Shown: positions 7,192 to 16,486, counted from the first letter of the stretch. The stretch: 64,000 nt of DNA from an uncultured Massilia sp. (GCF_913773735.1 NZ_CAJYEB010000003.1:152358-216357), one strand, 5' to 3'. The notes: generated by a model from the sequence alone, not told the origin. Numbers and translations are program-made.

Positions 7192-8315
7192 AGGGCCCTG
7201 GCGATCAGGATCTTCTGGATGTCGCTGGTGCCTTCGTAGATCTGGCACACGCGCACGTCGCGGTAGATGCGCTCGACCGGGAAGTCGGCCACGTAGCCGT
7301 AGCCGCCCAGCACCTGCATGGCATCCGACACCACGCGCTCGGCCATCTCGGAAGCGAACAGCTTGGCCATCGCCGCTTCCTTCAGGCAGGGCAGGCCCGC
7401 GTCCTTCATCGCGGCCGCGTGCAGGATCAGCTGGCGCGCCGCCTCGATCTGCGTCGCCATCCCGGACAGGCGGAACTGCACGGCCTGGTGGTCGAAGATC
7501 GCCGTGCCGAAGCTGGTGCGCTCCTTCGCGTAGGCCAGCGCCGCCTCGAACGCGGCGCGCGCCATGCCGACCGATTGCGAGGCGATGCCGATGCGGCCGC
7601 CTTCCAGGCCGGACAGGGCGATCTTGTAGCCCTGTCCTTCTACGCCGATCAGGTTCTCCGCCGGGATGCGGCAATGTTCGAACACGATCTGCGCCGTGTC
7701 CGAGGAGTGCTGGCCCATCTTGTGCTCGATGCCGGCGACGATATAGCCGGGCGTGTCGGTCGGCACCCAGAAGGCGCTGATGCCCTTCTTGCCTGCCGCC
7801 TTGTCGGTCACCGCCATCACGATCGCCACGTCGCCGTTCTTGCCGCTGGTGATGAACTGCTTGGTGCCGTTCAGGACGTAGTGGTCGCCGTCGCGCACCG
7901 CCGTCGTGCGCAGGGCGGCGGCGTCGCTGCCGGTATGCGGCTCGGTCAGCGCGAACGCGCCCAGCAGCGCGCCGCTGGCCAGCGGACGCAGCCAGCGTTC
8001 CTTCTGCTGCGCGTTCGCATACGCCATGCCGATCGAGCATACCGGGCAGTTGTTGACCGAGATGATGGTGGAGGTGCCGCCATCGCCGGCCGCGATCTCT
8101 TCCAGTACCAGCGCCAGCGCCACGTAGTCGAGGCCGGCGCCGCCGTGTTCCTCGGGCACGGCCACGCCGAACGCGCCCAGGCGCGCCAGTTCCTGCAGCT
8201 CTTCCCGCGGGAAGTGGTGTTCGCGGTCCCAGCGCGCGGCGTGCGGCGCGAGGCGCTCCTGCGCGAAGCTGCGCAGGGCGTCGCGGATCATCTGGTGTTC
8301 TTCGGAAAGGATCAT
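7188..8315 (-). CDS. Acyl-CoA dehydrogenase
   Basis: The 375-residue product (start MILSEEHQMIRDALRSFA; an upstream ATG at 8354 would add an unusual N-terminus) has the family's three domains: N-terminal helices, middle beta domain with FALTEPHTGSDAAAL and FITSGKNGD, and C-terminal helices ending CQIYEGTSDIQKILIARAL. The Glu in IYEGTSD occupies the catalytic base position of short- and medium-chain enzymes, as distinct from the isovaleryl enzyme at 12341. It introduces a 2,3-double bond into an acyl-CoA with FAD, passing electrons to ETF. Short-chain or branched (butyryl, methylbutyryl) CoA is the likely substrate. Confidence 0.9.
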   Translation of the reverse strand: MILSEEHQMIRDALRSFAQERLAPHAARWDREHHFPREELQELARLGAFGVAVPEEHGGAGLDYVALALVLEEIAAGDGGTSTIISVNNCPVCSIGMAYANAQQKERWLRPLASGALLGAFALTEPHTGSDAAALRTTAVRDGDHYVLNGTKQFITSGKNGDVAIVMAVTDKAAGKKGISAFWVPTDTPGYIVAGIEHKMGQHSSDTAQIVFEHCRIPAENLIGVEGQGYKIALSGLEGGRIGIASQSVGMARAAFEAALAYAKERTSFGTAIFDHQAVQFRLSGMATQIEAARQLILHAAAMKDAGLPCLKEAAMAKLFASEMAERVVSDAMQVLGGYGYVADFPVERIYRDVRVCQIYEGTSDIQKILIARAL

Positions 8316-8347
8316 GTCTCGTGAATGGTTGTAATGATATGAATGGT

Positions 8348-9016
8348 TTACCACGGAATCGGCGTGCCGTCGTAGTTGAGGAAGGCGCCGTTCTGCGACG
8401 CGTCCGCCTGCGCCAGCGTGGCGCGCAGCGCCGTCACGCTCTCTTCGACCGTCAGCGCGGCGCCGGCGCCGCCCATGTCGGTCTGGACCCAGCCGGGGTG
8501 GAAGCTCAGGCAGGTCGCGCCCTGCTGGCCCCAGGTGAGGGCGGCGTCGGCCAGCACGGAGTTGAGCGCCGCCTTGCTGGCGCGGTACAGCGAGCCTTCC
8601 GGATTGCTGCGCTCGCCGATCGAGCCCATGCGCGAGGACAGCACGGCCAGCTTGCCGCGCGTGTTCGCCACCAGCAGGCCGACGATCGGCAGCAGGCGCA
8701 TCGCGGCCAGCACGTTGGTGTGCATCACCTCGTCGAATTCCTGCTGGGTGGGAAAGCCCGCGTGGCGCGGGCCGTAGACGCCGGCGACCAGCCAGGCCGT
8801 GTCGACCTTCTCGTCGTCGAGCTTCCAGCCCAGGCCGGCGAGCGATTCGACGTCGTTGACGTCGAGCTGGTGCGCCTCGGCGCCCAGCCGCGCGAGGGCG
8901 GCGACGTCGTCCGGCTGGCGCGCGGTGGCGATCACGCGCCAGCCGTCGGCGCGGTACTGGCGCGCCATTTCGTGGCCGATGCCGCGCGAGGCGCCGATGA
9001 TGAGAGCGGTGGACAT
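8348..9016 (-). CDS. SDR family NAD(P)-dependent oxidoreductase
   Basis: The 222-residue product starts at the ATG preceded by GAGGAGA (MSTALIIGASRGIGHEMARQ); an upstream in-frame ATG lies in the flanking repeat and is rejected. It has the nucleotide-binding GASRGIG loop, a variant LDVND acidic site, and the catalytic Y-x-x-x-K in LYRASKAALN with an upstream Ser (SSRMGS). The pattern resembles the CsgA/C-factor-like short SDRs. It ends 32 bases before the acyl-CoA dehydrogenase start and is probably in the same minus-strand transcript. The substrate is unknown. Confidence 0.88.
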   Translation of the reverse strand: MSTALIIGASRGIGHEMARQYRADGWRVIATARQPDDVAALARLGAEAHQLDVNDVESLAGLGWKLDDEKVDTAWLVAGVYGPRHAGFPTQQEFDEVMHTNVLAAMRLLPIVGLLVANTRGKLAVLSSRMGSIGERSNPEGSLYRASKAALNSVLADAALTWGQQGATCLSFHPGWVQTDMGGAGAALTVEESVTALRATLAQADASQNGAFLNYDGTPIPW

Positions 9017-9038
9017 GGTGGTTCTCCTCGGATTGGAT

Positions 9039-9148
9039 GTAGGGTGGACGGGTCCCCCGTCCACGCGTTCAAGCAACGTATGAATGATGCATCATATCCA
9101 TTCATGAGGAATCTGGACGCGTGGACCGGGAAGCCGTCCACCCTACGC
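9039..9148. repeat. Pair of inverted GTAG-headed REP-like units
   Basis: The outer arms GTAGGGTGGACGG (9039-9051) and CCGTCCACCCTAC (9134-9146) are perfect inverted copies. Each arm also has an internal imperfect hairpin (GGACGGG/CCCGTCC at 9045-9063). The GTAG head plus palindrome is the layout of REP elements, and two in opposite orientation form a BIME-like unit. A close relative lies at 40377. Confidence 0.75.
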
Positions 9149-9149
9149 A

Positions 9150-10349
9150 TCACACCATCTCGATCGCCATCGCCGTGGCCTCGCCGCCGCCGATGCACAG
9201 CGACGCCACGCCGCGCTTGCCGCCGGTCTTCTTCAGCGCGCCCAGCAGCGTGACGATGATGCGCGCGCCCGAGGCGCCGATCGGGTGACCCAGCGCGCAG
9301 GCACCGCCGTGGATGTTGATCTTGTCGTGCGGGATGTCCAGCTCGTGCATGGCCGCCATCGGCACCGCCGCGAAGGCTTCGTTGATCTCGAACAGGTCGA
9401 CGTCCTTCGGGGTCCAGCCGGTCTTCTTGAACAGCTTGTGCAGCGAGCCGATCGGCGCGGTGGTGAACTGGTCCGGTTCCTGGGCGTGGGTGGTGTGGCC
9501 GACGATGCGGGCGATCGGCGTCACGCCCAGTTCCTTCGCGGTCGATTCGCGCATCATGACCAGGGCGGCGGCGCCGTCGTTGATCGACGAGGACGAGGCC
9601 GCGGTGATCACGCCGTCCTTCTTGAAGGCCGGACGCAGCGTCGGGATCTTGTCGACCTTGGCCTTGAGCGGGCCTTCGTCCTTCTCGATGACGTTCTCGC
9701 CCAGGCGGCTGGCCACCGTCACCGGCGCGATCTCCCAGTCGAACGCGCCCGATTCGGCGGCGGCCTGCGCGCGCTTGACGGAGGCGATCGCGAAGGCGTC
9801 GATGTCTTCGCGCGAGAAGCAGTACTTGGCCACGCATTCCTCGGCGAAGGTGCCCATCGAGCGGCCTTCGCCGGTCTTTTCGTTGCGCGAATACGCGTCT
9901 TCCAGGCCGTCCAGCATCATGTGGTCGAACATCGGCGCGTGGCCGATGCGGTAGCCGCCGCGCGCCTTCGGGATCAGGTAGGGGGCGTTGGTCATCGATT
10001 CCATGCCGCCGGCCACGACGACGTCGGCGCTGCCGGCCTTGAGCACGTCGTGGGCGAAGATCGCCGCCTGCATCGCCGAGCCGCACATCTTCGACAGCGT
10101 GACGGCGCCGGTCGACAGCGGCAGGCCGGCCTTGATCAGCGCCTGGCGCGCCGGGGCCTGGCCCTGGCCGGCCATCAGGCAGTTGCCGAAGTAGACGTGT
10201 TCGACCAGGCTGGCGTCGACGCCGGCGCGCGCGACGGCCGCCTGGATCGCCACCGCGCCCAGGTCGCTCGCGGATTTCGAGGAAAAGTCGCCCTGGAAGG
10301 CGCCCATCGGGGTGCGGGCGGCGCCGACGATAACGATAGGATCATTCAT
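9150..10349 (-). CDS. Acetyl-CoA C-acetyltransferase (thiolase)
   Basis: The 399-residue thiolase starts [20 protein letters not shown]. The acyl-accepting Cys89 is in [11 protein letters not shown], the active-site His in [16 protein letters not shown] context, and the second Cys near the end in [10 protein letters not shown]. Length and motifs fit degradative or biosynthetic acetoacetyl-CoA thiolases (AtoB/PhaA group). The start overlaps the aceK stop by 8 bases, implying coupled translation. Its neighbours are acyl-CoA dehydrogenases, so removal of the acetoacetate produced by leucine breakdown is a plausible role. Confidence 0.93.
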   Translation of the reverse strand: MNDPIVIVGAARTPMGAFQGDFSSKSASDLGAVAIQAAVARAGVDASLVEHVYFGNCLMAGQGQAPARQALIKAGLPLSTGAVTLSKMCGSAMQAAIFAHDVLKAGSADVVVAGGMESMTNAPYLIPKARGGYRIGHAPMFDHMMLDGLEDAYSRNEKTGEGRSMGTFAEECVAKYCFSREDIDAFAIASVKRAQAAAESGAFDWEIAPVTVASRLGENVIEKDEGPLKAKVDKIPTLRPAFKKDGVITAASSSSINDGAAALVMMRESTAKELGVTPIARIVGHTTHAQEPDQFTTAPIGSLHKLFKKTGWTPKDVDLFEINEAFAAVPMAAMHELDIPHDKINIHGGACALGHPIGASGARIIVTLLGALKKTGGKRGVASLCIGGGEATAMAIEMV

Positions 10350-12180
10350 TGTGTAGTGTCTCCAGATAGTGGGAATGCGGCGGACCGGCCGCCGCGTCGG
10401 GGTGCTCGTGTTGCCGGAAGCGGATCTGTTGCGGATAGGGGAACACGTCGTCGACGTCGCCGGCCAGGATCCGTTCCTTGTGGGCCTGCCACCAGGCGCG
10501 CGTGAGCAGCTCGCCATGGTGCGCCAGGAAGTGCTTCCTGATGCGCGGGTCCCCGAGCAGGAAGCGCGCGAACTGTTCGGGGAAGACGTCGTGCCGCCCG
10601 ACCGGGTACCAGGGTTCGGACGCCATCTCGTCTTCCTCGTTGCGCGGGGCCGGGATGTCGCGGAAATTGCAGTCGCTGACGTATTCGATCTCGTCGTAGT
10701 CGTAGAACACCGCGCGGACGTGGCGGCCTTCGCCGGTGATGCCGAAGTTTTTATACAGCATGTCGCCGGGGAAGATGTTCGCCGCGACCAGGTCGCGGAT
10801 CGCGTTGCCGTATTCGACCACGCCGCGTTCGACGAGGGCATCGTCGCCGGCGCGCGCGGCGTCGGCCAGGAACAGGTTCAGCGGGACCATGCGCCGTTCG
10901 ATGTACAGGTGGCGCAGGACGATGCGGTCGCCCTCGATCTCGACCAGCGACGGCGCGAACTTGCGCAGTTCGTCCAGCAGCTCCTCGGAAAAGCGCGCGA
11001 GCGGGAAGGCGACGTCGGAATACTCGAGCGTGTCGGCCATGCGGCCCACGCGGTCGTGCTGCTTGACCAGCAGGTACTTGCCCATGATGGCCTCGCGCGT
11101 CGTCTCCTTGGGCGGCGGGTACCAGTCCTTGATCGCCTTGAACACGTAGGGAAAGGACGGCAGCTCGAACACCAGCATCACCATGCCGCGGATGCCGGGC
11201 GCGATGCGCAGGACGTCCGAGCTGTGCTTCAGGTGCTGCAGGAAGTCGCGGTAGAACAGCGTCTTGCCCTGCTTTTGCAGGCCGAGCACGGTGTAGATCT
11301 CGCTGCGCGGCTTCCTGGGCATCAGGCCGCGCAGGAATTGCACGTAGCCCGATGGCACTTCCATGTCGACCATGAAGTAGGCGCGCGTGAACGAGAACAG
11401 CAGCGTCACCTGCTCCGGGTCGGTCAGCACGGTGTCCAGCACCAGCTTGCCGCCGGCGCCGTGCAGGATCGGGATCACGAAGGCGTGTTCGCGGCTGCCG
11501 TTGACGGCGCGCCCGACGATGTAGGCACCCTGGTTGCGGAAGAACAGGCTCGACAGCACCTGCAACTGCTGGTTCGGCGCGCGCGCGTGCAGGCCGAACG
11601 CCGCGTCCATGCGCGCCTCGACCAGCGCGACGTCGCCCGCGAGGTCGGCGAACGGGCGCTCGAGCTGGAAGTTGGTGACCACGCGCGCCAGCGCGCCGTG
11701 CAGGCCGTCGGCGGCCGGGTAGTAGACGCGGTAGGTGGGCGCCGGCTCGTCGGTCTCGATGTAGTCGGTCGAGACGGCGGGACGCACGAACAGGAAATCG
11801 TTGCGGTAGTAACTGCGGTGCAGGATCCGGCAGCTGACCGAGTTGAAGAAGCTCTCGGCCAGTTCGGGGCGCTTGTGGCCGGTGAGCAGGCCGATGTAGT
11901 GCAGCTTGGTCTCGCGCCAGGTGTCGTCGCCGAGCTCCTCCGGCGCGTACTCGTCCTCCAGCGCCGCCACGCATTCCTGCACGCGGCGGTCGTAGAAGTC
12001 GATGCGTTCGCGCGCGGCCTGCCGGGCGGCGATCCAGTCGGCCTGCTCGAAGTGGCGCCTGGCGCCCTGGCTGGCCTGGCGGAACAGGGAATAGTGACGG
12101 TCGAAGCCGTCCAGGATGGCGCGCGCGATGTCGAAGGCGATCCGGGACGACAGCAGCTTGGGGAAGGTGGACTGGGTCAT
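10342..12180 (-). CDS. aceK: Isocitrate dehydrogenase kinase/phosphatase
   Basis: The 612-residue product (start [19 protein letters not shown]) is full length for AceK. The ATP site motif [16 protein letters not shown] is conserved, as is the C-terminal kinase region ([50 protein letters not shown]). AceK phosphorylates and dephosphorylates isocitrate dehydrogenase, switching carbon between the TCA cycle and glyoxylate shunt. It is unusual that no aceA/aceB or icd lies beside it; instead it is between isovaleryl-CoA dehydrogenase and a thiolase whose start it overlaps. This fits a role during growth on substrates that yield acetyl-CoA. Confidence 0.96.
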   Translation of the reverse strand: MTQSTFPKLLSSRIAFDIARAILDGFDRHYSLFRQASQGARRHFEQADWIAARQAARERIDFYDRRVQECVAALEDEYAPEELGDDTWRETKLHYIGLLTGHKRPELAESFFNSVSCRILHRSYYRNDFLFVRPAVSTDYIETDEPAPTYRVYYPAADGLHGALARVVTNFQLERPFADLAGDVALVEARMDAAFGLHARAPNQQLQVLSSLFFRNQGAYIVGRAVNGSREHAFVIPILHGAGGKLVLDTVLTDPEQVTLLFSFTRAYFMVDMEVPSGYVQFLRGLMPRKPRSEIYTVLGLQKQGKTLFYRDFLQHLKHSSDVLRIAPGIRGMVMLVFELPSFPYVFKAIKDWYPPPKETTREAIMGKYLLVKQHDRVGRMADTLEYSDVAFPLARFSEELLDELRKFAPSLVEIEGDRIVLRHLYIERRMVPLNLFLADAARAGDDALVERGVVEYGNAIRDLVAANIFPGDMLYKNFGITGEGRHVRAVFYDYDEIEYVSDCNFRDIPAPRNEEDEMASEPWYPVGRHDVFPEQFARFLLGDPRIRKHFLAHHGELLTRAWWQAHKERILAGDVDDVFPYPQQIRFRQHEHPDAAAGPPHSHYLETLHNE

Positions 12181-12228
12181 CGTTGTTGCACGCGCCTGGG
12201 TGAGGATGGGTGTCGACCGCGATTGACC

Positions 12229-12256
12229 CGTCATTCCCGCTCGCGCGGGAATGACG
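12229..12256. repeat. Perfect hairpin repeat upstream of aceK
   Basis: CGTCATTCCCGC and GCGGGAATGACG form a perfect 12-bp stem with a TCGC loop. It belongs to the CGTCxTTCCCGC-type dispersed repeats also seen near 36700, 51020, 54000 and 57250. It lies in the gap between ivd and aceK, where it could stabilise or end the ivd transcript. Confidence 0.7.
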
Positions 12257-12340
12257 TTTCAACGTTTGCGGGCTGGCGGCGGCCTGTACGGCTCTGTATG
12301 CATGTGGACGCAGCCCGCGTCTCCCCTCTCCACAAATCGT

Positions 12341-13525
12341 TTACATCGTTTCGCCGAACAGCTCGCGTCCGATCAGCATGCGGCGGATCTCGCTGGTGCC
12401 GGCGCCGATCTCGTACAGCTTGGCGTCGCGCCACAGGCGGCCGACCGGGTATTCGTTGATGTAGCCGTTGCCGCCCAGCGTCTGGATCGCCTCGCCGGCC
12501 ATCCAGGTCGCCTTTTCGGCGCTGTACAGGATGGCGCCGGCGGCGTCCTTGCGCAGCGCGCGCACGGCCTCCGGCGACTGCGCGCGGTCGCAGGCCTGGC
12601 CGACCGCGTAGACGTAGGCGCGGCACGCCATCATCGTCGAGTACATGTCGGCGATCTTGCCCTGCATCAGCTGGAATTCGCCGATCGCCTGGCCGAACTG
12701 CTTGCGTTCGTGGATGTACGGGACCACCACGTCCATGCAGGCCGCCATGATGCCCAGCGGGCCGCCGGACAGCACGGTGCGCTCGAAGTCCAGGCCCGAC
12801 ATCAGCACGTTGACGCCGCGGCCGACGCCGCCCAGCACGTTCTCGACCGGCACTTCGCAATCCTGGAACACCAGTTCGCCCGTGTGCGAGCCGCGCATGC
12901 CCAGCTTGTCGAGCTTCTGCGCGATCGAGAAGCCCTTGAAGCCCTTTTCGATCAGGAAGGCGGTCATGCCGCGCGGGCCGGCCTCGATGTCGGTCTTGGC
13001 GTAGACGACCAGGGTGTCGGCGTCGGGGCCGTTGGTGATCCACATCTTGGTGCCGTTCAGGACGTAGCGGTCGCCCTTCAGTTCGGCGCGCAGCTTCATG
13101 CTGACGACGTCGGAACCGGCGTTCGGCTCGGACATGGCCAGCGCGCCGACGTGCTCGCCCGAGATCAGCCTGGGCAGGTACTTGCGTTTTTGTTCTTCGT
13201 TGCCGTTGCGCTTGATCTGGTTCACGCACAGGTTCGAGTGGGCGCCGTAGGACAGGCCGACCGAGGCCGACGCGCGCGAGATTTCCTCCATGGCGACGAT
13301 GTGCGCCAGGTAGCCCATGCCGGCGCCGCCGTATTCCTCGCCGACGGTGATGCCCAGCAGGCCCAGTTCGCCCATTTTCTTCCACAGGTCCATCGGGAAC
13401 TGGTCGGTGCGGTCGATTTCCGCGGCGCGCGGCGCGATCTCGCTCGCCGCGAACTGTTGCACCGCTTCGCGCAGTGCGGCGATGTCCTCGCCGTGGTCAA
13501 AGGTCAAGCCTGGCAGGTGCAGCAT
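12341..13525 (-). CDS. ivd: Isovaleryl-CoA dehydrogenase
   Basis: The 394-residue acyl-CoA dehydrogenase carries the features that separate isovaleryl enzymes from others. The catalytic Glu sits in the G-helix sequence [15 protein letters not shown], as in the human enzyme (Glu254), and the C-terminus reads [25 protein letters not shown]-binding segments [13 protein letters not shown] and WITNGPDAD are present. It oxidises isovaleryl-CoA to 3-methylcrotonyl-CoA in leucine catabolism. The gene follows merR on the same strand, with a palindromic operator-like site 60 bases before its start codon. The remaining liu genes are not in this window. Confidence 0.94.
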   Translation of the reverse strand: MLHLPGLTFDHGEDIAALREAVQQFAASEIAPRAAEIDRTDQFPMDLWKKMGELGLLGITVGEEYGGAGMGYLAHIVAMEEISRASASVGLSYGAHSNLCVNQIKRNGNEEQKRKYLPRLISGEHVGALAMSEPNAGSDVVSMKLRAELKGDRYVLNGTKMWITNGPDADTLVVYAKTDIEAGPRGMTAFLIEKGFKGFSIAQKLDKLGMRGSHTGELVFQDCEVPVENVLGGVGRGVNVLMSGLDFERTVLSGGPLGIMAACMDVVVPYIHERKQFGQAIGEFQLMQGKIADMYSTMMACRAYVYAVGQACDRAQSPEAVRALRKDAAGAILYSAEKATWMAGEAIQTLGGNGYINEYPVGRLWRDAKLYEIGAGTSEIRRMLIGRELFGETM

Positions 13526-13584
13526 TGTCGTCCTCGTTCTCGTCTGGTTTGATGGCTGGTGCCCAACCGGATGATAGCGCGGAG

Positions 13585-13605
13585 TGACGTTAACGTAAAC
13601 GTCAA
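13585..13605. promoter_or_regulatory. Candidate LiuR/MerR-type operator of ivd
   Basis: The sequence TGACGTTAACGTAAACGTCA (13585-13604) is an imperfect dyad with perfect TGACGT/ACGTCA ends. A second copy of its core lies at 14091-14108, matching at 16 of 18 positions. It lies between merR and ivd, about 60 bases upstream of the ivd start. MerR proteins bind dyads of this length between -35 and -10. Control by the neighbouring MerR protein is inferred. Confidence 0.65.
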
Positions 13606-13619
13606 CCGCGCGTGGCCCC

Positions 13620-14021
13620 TCAAGCCGCGTCCTTGCGGTCGGCGTCCGCCAGCAGGCGGCGGCACTCGTCCTCGTGCACGGCGATCTCGGCCAGCGACAT
13701 CTCGATGTCCGCGCGCTGCTGCTCCAGGGTCTGGCGCTGGTGCGCCAGCACGCCCAGGAAGCGGTCGATCTGGGCCACGGTGTCCTTCGGCGTCTCGTAC
13801 ATGTCGATGATGCTCTTGATCTCCGACAAAGTGAGGCCCAGGCGCTTGCCGCGCAGCGTCAGCTTCAGGCGGGTGCGGTCGCGCGGCGTGTACACGCGGT
13901 TGCGGCCGCCCTGGCCCTCGCGTGTCGGGCTGAGCAGCCCCTGGTCTTCATAGAAGCGGATCGCGCGCGCGGTGATGTCGAACTCTCGCGCCAGTTCGGC
14001 GATGGTATAGGTCGTGGCCAT
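13620..14021 (-). CDS. MerR family transcriptional regulator (LiuR-like)
   Basis: The 133-residue product starts [21 protein letters not shown]; an ATG at 14084 would add 21 residues without family support. The winged helix MerR DNA-binding domain spans about residues 4-72 ([41 protein letters not shown]), followed by a long dimerisation coil (residues 80-120). No metal-binding cysteine cluster is present apart from one C-terminal Cys. Position next to isovaleryl-CoA dehydrogenase matches LiuR, the MerR-type regulator of branched-chain amino acid catabolism. Two matching operator-like sites flank the gene. Confidence 0.85.
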   Translation of the reverse strand: MATTYTIAELAREFDITARAIRFYEDQGLLSPTREGQGGRNRVYTPRDRTRLKLTLRGKRLGLTLSEIKSIIDMYETPKDTVAQIDRFLGVLAHQRQTLEQQRADIEMSLAEIAVHEDECRRLLADADRKDAA

Positions 14022-14090
14022 GGTGTCCTGCGGGTCGAAAGGTGGCGGCATCCGGAATCGCTTAGAATCGGCATCGGCGCCCATGTTTTC

Positions 14091-14108
14091 CGTTTACGTC
14101 AACGTCAA
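14091..14108. promoter_or_regulatory. Second candidate operator, merR / metallo-hydrolase divergent promoter
   Basis: CGTTTACGTCAACGTCAA matches 16 of 18 bases of the site upstream of ivd (CGTTAACGTAAACGTCAA). It lies about 70 bases from the start codons of both merR (minus) and the metallo-hydrolase (plus), so it could serve autoregulation and control of the divergent gene. Confidence 0.6.
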
Positions 14109-14174
14109 TATCGATGTCAAGCGCATTGTAGCGCGCCGTCCCTGTCCAGCCCCGAAAACCGCGAAAGATCCCGC

Positions 14175-15224
14175 ATGAACGCTCTCGAATCGCAACTCGA
14201 CTATCCCTTCGGCGACCAGGTCCCGCAACCGGGCGCCGCCGTCGACATCCTGCCCGGCCTGGCATGGGTGCGCATGCCGCTGCCCTTCGCCCTCGACCAC
14301 ATCAACCTGTGGCTGCTGGACGAGCGTGGACAGCACGGGGAGGGCTGGTCGCTGGTGGACAGCGGGGCCGGCACCGACGCCACCCGCGCCGCCTGGGAGC
14401 GACTGTTCGACGAGGTCATGGGAGGGCGGCCGCTGGCGCGCGTGTTCGCCACCCACTGCCATCCGGACCACGTGGGCCTGTCGGGCTGGCTGTGCGAGCG
14501 CTTCGGGGCGCCGTTCTGGACCAGCGCGGCCGAGTTCGCGTTCATGCGCATGATGGCGGCCGCGTTGCCCGGCGTCGACGGGCCGGCGGCGATCCCGCAT
14601 TTCCAGCGCCACGGCCTCGCCGACCCCGCGCTGCTCGCCCAGATGGGCAGCCGCAGGAATTACTATCCGTCGCTGGTGCCCACGGTGCCGGCGGCGTACA
14701 CGCGGCTGCAGGACGGCCAGCGGGTGCGCATTGGCGCCACCGCGTGGCGGGTGATCACCGGCTTCGGGCATTCGCCGGAGCACGTCTCCTTATATAGCGA
14801 GGAGTGGAAGGTGTTGCTTTCGGGCGACATGGTGTTGCCGCGCATCTCGACCAACGTCTCGGTCTTCGCCGTCGAGCCGGAAGGCGATCCGCTGCGCCTG
14901 TACCTGGATTCGCTCGGCAGGTTCGCCGACCTGCCCGAGGACACGCTGGTGCTGCCGGCCCACGGCAAGCCGTTCCGCGGCCTGCAAGTGCGCATCGCCC
15001 AGCTGCGCGCGCACCACGCCGCCCGCCTGGACGAGGTGCGCGCCGCCTGCGCCGTGCCGCGCTCGGCGGTTGACATTGTTCCCCTGATGTTCCGACGCCA
15101 GCTGGACGCCCACCAGCTCAGCTTCGCGATCGGCGAGGCGCTGGCCCACCTGCATTACCTCTGGCATGACGGTAGTTTGCAACGTGTAACTGGTGCCGAC
15201 GGCATCGTGCGCTTTCAGTTGTAG
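14175..15224 (+). CDS. MBL fold metallo-hydrolase
   Basis: The 349-residue product starts at MNALESQLDYPFGDQVPQPG; the same frame is open further upstream, but that part overlaps merR and is not protein-like. The metallo-beta-lactamase motif appears as ATHCHPDHVG (T-H-x-H-x-D-H), with later ligands in GFGHSPEHVSLYS, LLSGDMVLP and LPAHGKPF. A C-terminal helical extension after about residue 280 resembles the LACTB2-like group. The gene diverges from merR and shares its operator-like site, suggesting a role linked to leucine or acyl-CoA catabolism, for example a thioesterase. The substrate is not known. Confidence 0.88.
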   Translation: MNALESQLDYPFGDQVPQPGAAVDILPGLAWVRMPLPFALDHINLWLLDERGQHGEGWSLVDSGAGTDATRAAWERLFDEVMGGRPLARVFATHCHPDHVGLSGWLCERFGAPFWTSAAEFAFMRMMAAALPGVDGPAAIPHFQRHGLADPALLAQMGSRRNYYPSLVPTVPAAYTRLQDGQRVRIGATAWRVITGFGHSPEHVSLYSEEWKVLLSGDMVLPRISTNVSVFAVEPEGDPLRLYLDSLGRFADLPEDTLVLPAHGKPFRGLQVRIAQLRAHHAARLDEVRAACAVPRSAVDIVPLMFRRQLDAHQLSFAIGEALAHLHYLWHDGSLQRVTGADGIVRFQL

Positions 15225-15549
15225 GGAAGCAACATCATATAAAGTGCGTGGCAGTCATAGAATTAGCGACAAAAATTTCCTATAATCAATATATTGCACC
15301 GATAAATGGTATATTACGCCACCGCTTGTTGAATCGCGCCATGCAGACATGTCATTATTTCTGTAACGCAATGAAACAGCAGTGCGCGCTATCGTGCTTT
15401 TTCCTGTAGGATATTTTTCACACTTATGTTATCGAAGGCCGAAGAGGTAGGGAATTGCTGGACAGCATGTGAGAATCGATCAATACTCACATATTTGTTA
15501 CTTAACGCGTTCCCAGCCGTCACATACGGTCTGATCAATGGAGCAACCG
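15225..15549. promoter_or_regulatory. Intergenic control region upstream of XRE regulator
   Basis: This gap of about 325 bases is AT-richer than its flanks and has no supported gene. It contains a consensus -10 hexamer TATAAT at 15281-15286 with only a weak -35, and a perfect inverted repeat ATGTGAG-N12-CTCACAT at 15467-15492. The repeat lies about 60-80 bases before the regulator's start codon, a position suited to autoregulation. Confidence 0.45.
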
Positions 15550-15993
15550 ATGACGGCCATGCATGAACCCTTAGTGCCCCCAATGAATTCGACCAACGAA
15601 CGGGAAAGCTTCAGCGAACGCCTGCAGCAAGCCCTGAGAAACGCCCACTATTCGCCGGACAGCCCGACCAGGCTGGCGCGCGAATTTAACATTCGTTTCG
15701 AGGGCCGTCCGATCACGGTCCACGCCGCGCGCAAATGGCTGGTCGGCGAAGCGATCCCGACGCAGGAAAAGCTGCGCATGATCGCCCAGTGGCTCGGCGT
15801 GCCGGCGGACTGGCTGCGTTTCGGCGGTTCGGAAAACGCCGGCGCTAACGGCGACCATGCCGACGGCACGGCGCGCTTCGAATCGGCCGACGTCAAGCTG
15901 ATCGCCGACCTGCAGCGCCTGGACGAGCATCACAAGCAACTGGCACGCGAGTTTATCCGCATGCTGGTGCGCATGAATCACCAGCAAAAATAA
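15550..15993 (+). CDS. XRE-like helix-turn-helix regulator
   Basis: The 147-residue product starts at MTAMHEPLVPPMNSTNERES, chosen because GGAG lies 6 bases upstream; ATGs at 15538 and 15583 are alternatives. An XRE/Cro-type domain covers about residues 18-85 (FSERLQQALRNAHYSPDSPT, then VHAARKWLVGEAIPTQEKLR, IAQWLGVPADWLRFGG). The C-terminal helix (DVKLIADLQRLDEHHKQLAREF) probably dimerises. It resembles the phage-CI-like transcriptional regulators common in Burkholderiales chromosomes. It is monocistronic and followed by a strong hairpin. Targets are unknown. Confidence 0.85.
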   Translation: MTAMHEPLVPPMNSTNERESFSERLQQALRNAHYSPDSPTRLAREFNIRFEGRPITVHAARKWLVGEAIPTQEKLRMIAQWLGVPADWLRFGGSENAGANGDHADGTARFESADVKLIADLQRLDEHHKQLAREFIRMLVRMNHQQK

Positions 15994-16029
15994 GCGCGCC
16001 TGCCGGGCTGGATCGCACAGCCCGCCACG

Positions 16030-16080
16030 ATGGCCAGCAACCCGGCGGCTTCGCCCGGGCGGCTGGCCATTTCATTTTCT
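16030..16080 (+). terminator. Rho-independent terminator after XRE regulator
   Basis: ATGGCCAGC (16030-16038) pairs perfectly with GCTGGCCAT (16062-16070), with an inner CCCGG/CCGGG stem, followed by TTTCATTTTC. It begins 37 bases after the regulator's stop codon. Confidence 0.75.
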
Positions 16081-16233
16081 GCCGCAGAGCAATTTTTTAT
16101 CCAAACGAACGGCACAAACGGCCGAGTCTCGCGCATAATCGGGAACGGCAGCGGGAATGTTGCCGTGCAGCGCGCCGTACTTTTCCGCCAGCCCCCAGCC
16201 AGTGTTATCGGTCAATAAGGATGCAGTCGCCTC

Positions 16234-16407
16234 ATGATTAATAACTACAGCAACACCGCGCAGTTGAAGGACCTCATGACCGTGCCACCGATGACGGCGG
16301 CGCAGCACGCAGAAATCATGCGCAAGCGAAACGAGCAGCGCAGGAAGATCGAAGACGCACGCGAACAACGCCAGGCTGAACGGGATCCCTACCGGGAACG
16401 CGGCTAG
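16234..16407 (+). CDS. Small hypothetical protein, charged coiled-coil
   Basis: The 57-residue open frame starts MINNYSNTAQLKDLM and ends RDPYRERG before a TAG. The second half (residues 24-52) is almost entirely Arg, Glu, Lys, Gln and Ala, predicting a continuous charged helix. AAGGA lies 12 bases upstream, rather distant for a ribosome site. No family is recognised. It stands alone between the XRE terminator and the convergent ubiX gene. Composition and the clean start-stop suggest a real gene, but confidence is moderate. Confidence 0.5.
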   Translation: MINNYSNTAQLKDLMTVPPMTAAQHAEIMRKRNEQRRKIEDAREQRQAERDPYRERG

Positions 16408-16486
16408 GCCGGCCGCAGCAGCAGCAGCGGCCATCGCGCCGCCTCCCCGGCACAGGTCGGGGATGCCTCGTCGGGCGGCGCGACGC

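Noticed and set aside
13674..14174. N-terminal extension of the metallo-hydrolase across merR
   Set aside because: The frame is open, but the sequence is His/Arg/Gln-rich shadow of merR. The family begins near MNALESQLDYPFGD, after the shared operator.
15389..15583. 64-codon minus-strand frame upstream of the XRE regulator
   Set aside because: It has no recognisable motif and no clear ribosome site, and it overlaps the regulator's probable promoter and start.
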